DNA of 5,893 nucleotides, taken from CAZGLR01 sp964526635 (GTDB taxonomy: Bacteria; Zixibacteria; MSB-5A5; GN15; JAAZOE01). The stretch spans positions 1 through 5,893 of the forward strand of contig CAZGLR010000165.1 of the NCBI GenBank assembly GCA_964526635.1, written 5' to 3'. Under the pieces are notes generated by a model. It was not told the origin of the DNA. It did not search any database and worked only from the letters and a program-made list of their open reading frames with translations. Position 1 is the first letter of the stretch. Every line of letters begins with the position of its first letter. The translations under genes were made by a program, and so were the position numbers. Of this stretch, positions 1 to 5,893 are shown one piece after another.

Positions 1-163
1 ACAGCGGCAAAAACATACACTTTTAATGGCGGTCGAGGGCTAAAGGAAATCACCTGCCTGTCCGATATCGTGAAGAGAATACCATAGGTGTAACGCGCGG
101 AGTTGTGCCTTATCCAGCCGGAGCGTATGGATAAAGCACTCATTTATAACGGAGGAACTCGAC
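1..163. other. 5' leader upstream of the receptor gene, no supported gene
   Basis: No convincing coding region, RNA gene or terminator is visible. Plus frame 1 is open from the window edge to a TAG at 85-87 (28 codons), but the peptide is unlike any family I recognise and could be chance. I see no confident -35/-10 pair: the best TATAAT-like hexamer (TATAAC, 145-150) directly abuts the ribosome binding site, so it would give a transcript lacking that site. A perfect 8-bp palindrome (CGATATCG, 63-70) is too short to interpret. The promoter may lie here unrecognised, or transcription may come from an upstream gene outside the window. Confidence 0.5.
151..156 (+). promoter_or_regulatory. Ribosome binding site that fixes the TTG start of the receptor gene
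   Basis: GGAGGA is a near-perfect Shine-Dalgarno sequence with a 7-nt spacer to the TTG at 164 (10 nt to a second in-frame TTG at 167). No in-frame ATG lies at a suitable distance. The first internal ATGs (209 and 215) would remove most of the signal peptide, so the non-ATG start is well supported. Confidence 0.8.
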
Positions 164-2818
164 TTGTTGGTCTTACGTAACGTGGCAGTGCCGATACTGG
201 TGGCTGTGATGCTGATGGCGTGCGTCTCGACGACATCGGCCGGCACAGCCGGAAAAATCGCCGGTATTGTCACAGATGCGGCTTCCGGTGAACCGATTCA
301 GGGGGCGACGGTAACCGTGAGAGGCTCAGGCAAACTGACAGAAACTGATTCCGATGGTGAGTTCTTTGTCATCAATCTGCCGGTTGGTGTCCATCAGCTC
401 AAATTATCCATACTCGGATATGAAATAGTCAATGTTGAGGACGTCCGCGTCCTTATGGACCTTACTACTCCTCTTGAGATTGAGATGACGAAAAGCCCGA
501 TTGAAATGAATAAATCGGTCACGGTTGTTGCCAAGCGGCCGATCATTCAGCGTGACCTGACATCGTCGAGCGCCATCGTCACCCGCGAGGAAATCGCCTA
601 CCTGGCCAACCGGGGCGGGGTGCAATCGGTTGTCGCCAATCTGCCCGGTACAGTCGTCGACGGCGCCGGGAGTCTCCATGTCAGAGGCGGTCGGCAGGGC
701 ACCGTTTCTTATTATTATGATGGTTTCTCGGTTCAGGATCCCTTTTCCGGTGATCAGGGTATCCGCATCGTCCCCGATGCGCTTGAGGAATTGTCGCTGA
801 TTTCCGGCGGCATCTCGCCTGAATATGGAGAAGCCATGGCCGGTGTCGTCAACGCTATCACCCGTGAAGGCGGTACCGAGTTTGCCGGACGGTTCAAAAT
901 CTATGAGGGCGCCACTCACAAATATGATGTGAATTCAGGTGAATACGGCGACCTGTCGCTGCATGATACCCGCGCCCTGCTGTTTGATCTCTCGGGCCCG
1001 ATTACGACTATCGGTACCCGGCCGGCAACCTTCTTTTCCAGCTTCGAAATTGGCCAAAGCGACCGTTTCCTCCCACACAGCGGCTATGAAAACTTCACCG
1101 GAAGCGGCAAGCTGGTCATGTTCCCGGCCAATCCGCTGAAAATCACGGTCAACGGCTCCTACTATTTCTATGACCGCCAGATTTATCAGCACGCCGATGT
1201 CAACGGCCGGTCCTATGACTTCAATCTTGACGGCGGACTTAAGGGCGAGACTGAATCGTATCTGTTCGGTGTGAAGGCCAACTATACCAAATCCAGCAGC
1301 ACCGTATATACACTCCAGTTAAACCGTTTCCGCACCAAGACCAAAGTCGCTCCGGAAGTCCACTTTGACAAGTACTGGACCGAATGGCCCGGCTATTCGG
1401 TTGATGAAAACGGTGTTTACAATGGCTCGATACAGGATTCGAATTATCAGGCCGCTGAAGAATACTTCTATATCGGCTATACCGCCGGCGATGATTATTG
1501 GCCCTATTACCTGAATAAATTCGCTGCTTACACCGGAGGTAAATTCTCGGTTCTGTCACAGGTCGACAAGTTTAATCAACTCCGCATCGGCGGTGAACTT
1601 CGCCGCCAGGAACTGTGGTGGGATAATCGTCAGTTCTACAACGCCCAACCCTATGGCGAAACCTATTCGGCATTTCCCTGGTATGGTTCAGCGTATCTGC
1701 TGGATAAAATCGAGGTCAGCGACCTGGTCGTGAACCTTGGTTTGCGCTTCGATTATATGTACACCAATATGGAGTACTGGAACGATCCCATCAAGAAAGA
1801 CCAACGCATCAACTCCAAGCCGAAAACGCAACTGTCGCCGCGTCTGGGTATTTCCCATCCGGTCAGCGAGCATTCGGTGTTGCACTTCAACTATGGTTAT
1901 CTCTTCCAGCCGCCCCGTCCTGATCTGATGTACACCAATCTCGAGGGTAATCAGAATACAGGATATCCATTGTTCGGAAATCCGGATCTGGAAGCCGAAC
2001 AGACGATCTATTATGAACTCGGCTGGTCCCAGTTGATCAACAATTCGATCCGTCTCAGTGCCACGACCTATTATCGTGACATCAAGAACATGGTCGGCGC
2101 CAAGGAGATCGTAGACGACCGCAGCAATGTCTACACTATCTTCACCAATGCAGACTATGGTTCGGTGAAGGGATTCGACTTTTCGGTTGCCGGCGTCAAT
2201 CAGCGCTTCTTCAACTGGACGGTCAATTACTCCTTTATGCTGGCCAACGGCAATGCCTCCGATCCCTTTGAATATTACTATCGCTATTACACCGTTGCGG
2301 AAGATGACCGCGAACCTGTTCCGACCAGCGAATATCCGCTGGCCTATGATCAGCGTCATAAAATCACGGCTGTGGCCGATTTCCGCGTTCCCAAAGGCGA
2401 GCAGATTTCGGTGCTCGGTGTCCCGATGCCGGATGCCTGGGGCGTCAATATGTTGATGCGCTACAGTACCGGGTTGCCGTTTACCCGCCGTAACGACAAG
2501 GGCATTGTTGGGGAAATCAACGGCGAACGGATGCCGCATACTCTCCGCTTCGACGCCCGCTTCAACAAGGATTTCTTCCTTTCGGCCACCGGCGGCTTCC
2601 TGTCGTTTTTCATCGAGGTTGAAAACCTGCTGGATCGCCGCAATGTCGTCGGAGTTTACTCGAACACCGGGCTGCCGGATGACGACGGTATCGATTACAC
2701 CAACTATGCCGCCGATGATTACGATGAACGGCAGCAGGTCTACAGATTATATGAAAAAGATCCGGCTCACTACGATTCGCCGCGCGAAGTCCGTGTCGGA
2801 TTGGAATACAACTTCTAG
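164..2818 (+). CDS. TonB-dependent outer-membrane receptor with N-terminal carboxypeptidase-regulatory-like domain
   Basis: Predicted outer-membrane beta-barrel transporter for TonB/ExbBD-energised uptake; the substrate cannot be read from the sequence. Seen in order (884 aa): a signal peptide with one Arg and a hydrophobic core (about 1-26, likely cleaved after TTSA); a carboxypeptidase-D-regulatory-like beta-sandwich (about 32-107; GIVTDAASGEPIQGATV, then TDSDGEF and LSILGYE); a TonB-box-like stretch (SVTVVA, 118-123); a plug domain (about 125-236) with LHVRGGR, YYYDGF and the ISPEYGEAMAGVVNAITREG segment; then a barrel of about 645 residues. Barrel hallmarks are GNPDLEAEQTIYYELG (605-620), VENLLDRRNV (819-828) and a C-terminal VGLEYNF ending in Phe, the usual BAM-recognised end. 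Length is normal for the family. The start is TTG with a strong ribosome binding site. Extracellular stretches are rich in Tyr/Trp and Asp. An LMAC sequence at 17-20 weakly resembles a lipobox, but Met at -2 is poor. SusC-type membership is not evident and no SusD gene follows. Family call is firm; ligand unknown. Confidence 0.93.
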   Translation: MLVLRNVAVPILVAVMLMACVSTTSAGTAGKIAGIVTDAASGEPIQGATVTVRGSGKLTETDSDGEFFVINLPVGVHQLKLSILGYEIVNVEDVRVLMDLTTPLEIEMTKSPIEMNKSVTVVAKRPIIQRDLTSSSAIVTREEIAYLANRGGVQSVVANLPGTVVDGAGSLHVRGGRQGTVSYYYDGFSVQDPFSGDQGIRIVPDALEELSLISGGISPEYGEAMAGVVNAITREGGTEFAGRFKIYEGATHKYDVNSGEYGDLSLHDTRALLFDLSGPITTIGTRPATFFSSFEIGQSDRFLPHSGYENFTGSGKLVMFPANPLKITVNGSYYFYDRQIYQHADVNGRSYDFNLDGGLKGETESYLFGVKANYTKSSSTVYTLQLNRFRTKTKVAPEVHFDKYWTEWPGYSVDENGVYNGSIQDSNYQAAEEYFYIGYTAGDDYWPYYLNKFAAYTGGKFSVLSQVDKFNQLRIGGELRRQELWWDNRQFYNAQPYGETYSAFPWYGSAYLLDKIEVSDLVVNLGLRFDYMYTNMEYWNDPIKKDQRINSKPKTQLSPRLGISHPVSEHSVLHFNYGYLFQPPRPDLMYTNLEGNQNTGYPLFGNPDLEAEQTIYYELGWSQLINNSIRLSATTYYRDIKNMVGAKEIVDDRSNVYTIFTNADYGSVKGFDFSVAGVNQRFFNWTVNYSFMLANGNASDPFEYYYRYYTVAEDDREPVPTSEYPLAYDQRHKITAVADFRVPKGEQISVLGVPMPDAWGVNMLMRYSTGLPFTRRNDKGIVGEINGERMPHTLRFDARFNKDFFLSATGGFLSFFIEVENLLDRRNVVGVYSNTGLPDDDGIDYTNYAADDYDERQQVYRLYEKDPAHYDSPREVRVGLEYNF

Positions 2819-2842
2819 TCAAAGCACGAAAGGATAAGGCAC

Positions 2843-5524
2843 ATGAAATACGCAATTCGCATGATGACCGGACTGATGACGGTAGTAGCCATGTGCTGTC
2901 TACTGGCCGGTACGGCCATGCCGGCGGCGAAATCGCCGCAGTTGCCCGATCCGGCAGTGCGCGACCAGGTACTGCATGACCGCGGCAACATCGGTATGAC
3001 TGTCCAGAACTACGGTCTCATCGGGGGGTTCAGCTGGGCCGGAATGCCCTCGGGTCGCTGGCCGTCGAATTCCGAACACGATTATCTGGCCGAAATGCGC
3101 TTCTGGATCGGCGGGATCGATACCAGCGGCACCGCTCGCGTCGCCAACACCGCCGATGATTTCAACCCGCTGCCCAACTGGGCGGCCGCCGAATATCCCA
3201 CCGATATTCTGCTCTCGACCGATACCACTTCCTATCCCTATGATCCAAGCGATACCATCGGTCTCGGTTTCGGTTTTCCGGCCTATGGCTGGCAGATTTA
3301 CAATCCCGAAACCGGCGTGTGGGAATACAATCAGGTGTTTCGTTCGCTCTCGGCCAGCTATTCGCCCGGCGGACCGGTTGCCGTCCAGGAATCGATCTGT
3401 CGCTATGGCGATGATGCCACCGGCCTGCCGGCCATGGGCATCGAAGTTACCCAGACGGTGCGGCAGTGGAACTATTCCTACAATAGAAACTTGATGTTCT
3501 TCACTATCCAGATCACAAATGCCTCTGCCATGGATTACACCGATTTCGCCTTTGGCCTTTATTGCGACTTTGATATTGGTGGCACTGATCCGGCAACCGG
3601 TGAAAACGGCCGCCTCGGTGATCTGGTTGCTTACGACACCGATCTCGATCTGGCCTGGACTTATGATCAGGATAACTATGATCCGGGTTGGGGCTATGAT
3701 GTTCAGGCCGGTATGATGGGCACTGTCATTCTCAGTTCTCCCGGCGATGTTGGCATGACATCATTTAATACCGATCAGTGGGAAAATCTCCCGACTACGG
3801 ATAATGCCCGCTACGCCATGATTTCCAACACTAACTTCGACTCGTCGCTGCCGCCCACCGACCAGTTTTATGTCCAGGGTGTCGCCGGATTCGATTTACC
3901 GGCCGGAGAAACTGTCCAGATAGATTTTGCCCTGGTTGCCGCCTATACCGAAGACGGGCTGGCCGATCAGGCGCAGCTGGCCAAAGATCTCTTTGCCGCC
4001 AATTATATCGCGGCCAGACCCCCGGACCCATCGGCCAATATCCGGGTAACCGAGGGTGACCACAGCGTGACCATTTACTGGGATACTACCTCGGAAGCCT
4101 CGATTGATCCGATTACCGAGACGCAGGATTTCCGCGGATATCGCATTTATCGCTCGGATAATCTCGGGGGGACCTGGGGAAATCTGGTGGTCAACGATGA
4201 TCAATCGCGCGGTCCCGGTTATGTTCCCCGGGCCGAATTCGAACTCGACGGCCTCGGCCGCGTGGGCCATACCTTCCGAGATACCGGGCTGGTCAACGGT
4301 CTTGAATACTGGTATGCCATTGCCGCGTACGACAGCGGATCGGTTGAACTGGATCTTGAAGAGCTTGAAAACGATTACCTCTCGGGTCGACCCGGGGGGG
4401 CCTCCAATATCATCCGGGCCATTCCCCGCGATGATGCCATCGAGTACATCTCGCCGGAACAATCGATCGCATATGACTACACCGGTACGCTGACGCACAT
4501 CGAAGCCTTCGATGGACTGGTCAGTGTCATCGTGGTCGATGAAAATCAACTGACCGGCGATGATTATCGGATCGCCTTCAGTGACGATTGTGTCGGTCCG
4601 ACCTGGAGTCTGATCAACCTCATGCTGAACGATACGATCCTGACCGCACAGGATGTCTACGACGAGGAATATTTCAGTTACCCGGTTGTCGAGGGCCTGC
4701 AGGTAGTAGTCAATGATGGCAGCCGCAGCGCTCCCTCACACATGGAGCAAACCGGCTTTGCCATGCCGGGTGTCGCCAGCCTGGATTATGATGCGGTGGA
4801 ATTTGCCGACGTCTATGGCTGCAATGCCAACTTCCGCAGCGACTATGAAATCCGCTTCACCGAAACGGGTTCCACGGCTTACGAGTACTTCAATGCCTGG
4901 TTCTATCTGGCCGAAGTGCCGATCACAGTACCGTTTGAAGTATGGAACACCACTACCAATACCCAGGTCGCCTGCTTTGTCGTCGACTGGTATAACGATG
5001 GCGAATGGACACTGGCTGATGAGGATTACATTGTCATCGCGGCGGCCGATTACAACGATGGCGTCTCGCCATTGCCGACCCTGCCGCATTCCATGACCTG
5101 GCTGGTGGCCTTGTTTGCAACTTCGACACCGGCCACCGGTGATATTCTCTCACTGGATGCCGCCGCCGTCGTGACCGGCGAAGATTCCTTTGAATTCTCG
5201 ACCAGTAAAACCAGTTCGGCTCAGGCCGAAGCCAACATGGAAAATATCCATGTGGTCCCCAATCCTTACCTGGCCAATGCCCGCTGGGAACAGGACAAGG
5301 GTGACCGTAAACTGCAGTTTGTGGATCTTCCCGGCAAATGCACTATTCGTATTTATACCCTGGCCGGTGAACTGATCCGGACGATAGAACACACCGACGG
5401 CACCGGGGCCACCAACTGGAATATGACCTCAGAATCCGGTCGCGGGATTGCCTCCGGCGTGTACCTGTACCATGTAGACAGTGAATACGGAAATAAAATC
5501 GGCAAGTTTGCCGTCATTAAATAA
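2843..5524 (+). CDS. Large secreted surface protein with FN3-like module and T9SS type A-like C-terminal sorting domain
   Basis: Predicted exported, surface-attached or released protein of unknown activity; no catalytic motif was recognised. Seen in order (893 aa): a signal peptide (about 1-29, Lys/Arg n-region, hydrophobic core, Ala-rich cleavage region); a large N-terminal region (about 45-390) rich in Trp, Tyr and Asp, including GLYCDFDIGG (238-247) and an acidic run at 265-280; a fibronectin-III-like module (about 397-528) with VTIYWD, FRGYRIYRS and GLEYWYAIAAYD; a middle domain (about 650-760) with FEVWNTTTN and an EF-hand/dockerin-like loop at 715-726; and a C-terminal domain (about 801-893) with VVPNPYL, TIRIYTLAGELIRTI, IASGVYLYHV and terminal GKFAVIK. 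That last pattern is that of T9SS type A sorting domains, which resemble FlgD Ig-like folds. Start ATG follows AAAGGA (2829-2834) by 8 nt. It lies 24 nt after the receptor and 17 nt before a PorV/PorQ-family gene, consistent with co-expression and T9SS export. Alternative: a FlgD-like Ig tail without a sorting role. Secretion is well supported; function is unknown. Confidence 0.88.
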   Translation: MKYAIRMMTGLMTVVAMCCLLAGTAMPAAKSPQLPDPAVRDQVLHDRGNIGMTVQNYGLIGGFSWAGMPSGRWPSNSEHDYLAEMRFWIGGIDTSGTARVANTADDFNPLPNWAAAEYPTDILLSTDTTSYPYDPSDTIGLGFGFPAYGWQIYNPETGVWEYNQVFRSLSASYSPGGPVAVQESICRYGDDATGLPAMGIEVTQTVRQWNYSYNRNLMFFTIQITNASAMDYTDFAFGLYCDFDIGGTDPATGENGRLGDLVAYDTDLDLAWTYDQDNYDPGWGYDVQAGMMGTVILSSPGDVGMTSFNTDQWENLPTTDNARYAMISNTNFDSSLPPTDQFYVQGVAGFDLPAGETVQIDFALVAAYTEDGLADQAQLAKDLFAANYIAARPPDPSANIRVTEGDHSVTIYWDTTSEASIDPITETQDFRGYRIYRSDNLGGTWGNLVVNDDQSRGPGYVPRAEFELDGLGRVGHTFRDTGLVNGLEYWYAIAAYDSGSVELDLEELENDYLSGRPGGASNIIRAIPRDDAIEYISPEQSIAYDYTGTLTHIEAFDGLVSVIVVDENQLTGDDYRIAFSDDCVGPTWSLINLMLNDTILTAQDVYDEEYFSYPVVEGLQVVVNDGSRSAPSHMEQTGFAMPGVASLDYDAVEFADVYGCNANFRSDYEIRFTETGSTAYEYFNAWFYLAEVPITVPFEVWNTTTNTQVACFVVDWYNDGEWTLADEDYIVIAAADYNDGVSPLPTLPHSMTWLVALFATSTPATGDILSLDAAAVVTGEDSFEFSTSKTSSAQAEANMENIHVVPNPYLANARWEQDKGDRKLQFVDLPGKCTIRIYTLAGELIRTIEHTDGTGATNWNMTSESGRGIASGVYLYHVDSEYGNKIGKFAVIK

Positions 5525-5527
5525 TCC

Positions 5528-5535
5528 GGGAGAAG
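5528..5535 (+). promoter_or_regulatory. Ribosome binding site choosing between two in-frame ATGs
   Basis: GGGAGAAG contains a GGAG core. It abuts the first ATG (5536), leaving no spacer, but sits 6 nt before the second in-frame ATG (5542). The second also gives the more typical signal peptide beginning MKQ, so 5542 is the preferred start. Confidence 0.65.
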
Positions 5536-5541
5536 ATGACA

Positions 5542-5893
5542 ATGAAGCAAGTAACGATTCTTATTCTGGCTGCCCTGCTCGTCGCCGCTGTTCCGGCGAC
5601 GGCTGCCGACTTCACCAAGACGGGGTCGGTCGGAGCCCAGTTTTTAAAGATCGGTGTCGGCTCCCGGTATCAGGGGATGGGTGAGGCGGCGACGGCGGTC
5701 GTCGATGATGCCTACAGTCTCTTCTGGAACCCGGCCGGCCTGGCCCATATCGAGGGCACCAGCCTGTCGTTTACCAATGTCAACTGGATCGACGATATCT
5801 CGCTCAACTACGTTGCAGTCGGGACCCGCATCGAGGATTTCGGTGTTATCGGTTTTTCGGCAACGGTGCTGTCTATGGGCGATATGGAAGTGA
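5542..5893 (+). CDS. PorV/PorQ-family outer-membrane protein, 5' part only (runs off the window)
   Basis: The first 117 codons are present with no stop before the window edge; full members of this family are usually about 300-400 aa, so most of the barrel is missing. Seen: a signal peptide (Lys at position 2, hydrophobic core, cleavage probably after ATAA at about residue 22), then a family-typical start, GSVGAQFLKIGVGSRYQGMG (28-47), then AVVDDAYSLFWNPAGLA (52-68) and alternating beta-strand-like residues. These motifs match the PorV/PorQ (UPF0164-like) barrels related to FadL. Known members PorV and PorQ serve the T9SS: PorV escorts cargo from the SprA translocon to the attachment complex, and PorQ is part of that complex. 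Many FCB genomes carry several uncharacterised paralogues, so the exact role here is open. It follows a gene with a T9SS-like sorting domain by 17 nt, which fits a cargo-linked role by inference. An alternative start at 5536 adds two residues. Confidence 0.85.
   Translation, partial: MKQVTILILAALLVAAVPATAADFTKTGSVGAQFLKIGVGSRYQGMGEAATAVVDDAYSLFWNPAGLAHIEGTSLSFTNVNWIDDISLNYVAVGTRIEDFGVIGFSATVLSMGDMEV

Noticed and set aside
1..87. Open plus-strand frame from the window edge to TAG at 85-87, possibly the tail of an upstream gene
   Set aside because: Only 28 codons, no recognisable family motif, and other frames are also open for short stretches. It cannot be told from chance without upstream sequence.
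40..273. Minus-strand ORF of 77 codons covering the leader and the receptor start
   Set aside because: It begins inside the receptor's signal-peptide region on the opposite strand and has no family resemblance or signal.
765..780. Perfect 6-bp inverted repeat (GCATCG/CGATGC, 4-nt loop)
   Set aside because: It lies inside the receptor plug coding sequence, has no T-tract, and is too short to call a terminator or operator.
1688..2539. Long minus-strand ORF of 283 codons opposite the receptor barrel
   Set aside because: The plus strand is unmistakably a receptor barrel here. The reverse frame is open because of codon bias, and its product matches no family I know.
2819..2842. Terminator or separate promoter between the receptor and the secreted protein
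   Set aside because: The gap is only 24 nt, has no hairpin with a T-run, and is mostly taken up by the ribosome binding site.
4394..4400. Run of seven G (with runs of six at 3023-3028 and 4166-4171) as a possible phase-variation tract
   Set aside because: The runs encode Gly-Gly in frame, are shorter than typical switching tracts, and are easily explained by GGG codon use.
3896..4549. Minus-strand ORF of 217 codons opposite the FN3-like region
   Set aside because: It is antisense to a well-supported domain, with no motif and no ribosome binding context; a codon-bias shadow.
5654..5893. Alternative plus-strand frame of 79 codons at the right edge
   Set aside because: The frame starting at 5542 carries a signal peptide and clear PorV/PorQ motifs; this one gives an Arg/Ser-rich nonsense-like product.

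Overview
The window holds two complete genes and the start of a third. All are on the plus strand, tightly spaced (24 and 17 nt gaps), and probably form one transcription unit. Each encodes a signal-peptide protein destined for the outer membrane or cell surface. The set suggests a Gram-negative bacterium of the Fibrobacterota-Chlorobiota-Bacteroidota (FCB) superphylum: a TonB-dependent receptor with an N-terminal carboxypeptidase-regulatory-like domain, a large secreted protein ending in a type 9 secretion (T9SS) type A-like sorting domain, and a PorV/PorQ-family outer-membrane protein. Purine-rich Shine-Dalgarno sequences precede all three genes, and the DNA is moderately GC-rich. Both argue mildly against a typical Bacteroidetes and fit an uncultured FCB candidate phylum such as Zixibacteria, Marinimicrobia or Latescibacteria. 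That lineage call is inference from protein style, not from a marker gene.

Layout. 1-163: 5' leader with no convincing gene; a strong GGAGGA ribosome binding site lies at 151-156 and a 17-codon ORF (127-180) overlaps the receptor start. 164-2818: 884-aa TonB-dependent receptor starting at TTG. 2843-5524: 893-aa secreted protein with a large N-terminal region of unknown fold, a fibronectin-III-like module, a middle domain containing an EF-hand/dockerin-like acidic loop, and a C-terminal sorting domain. 5542-5893: first 117 codons of a PorV/PorQ-family protein, cut by the window edge.

How they may work together (inference). The receptor would import a ligand across the outer membrane using TonB energy. 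The second protein would be exported by the T9SS and held at the surface, where it could capture or process the ligand, much as SusD-type partners serve SusC. The third belongs to the family that carries or anchors T9SS cargo at the outer membrane and could be a dedicated factor for its neighbour. No enzyme, SusD homologue, regulator, mobile element, CRISPR array or RNA gene was seen.
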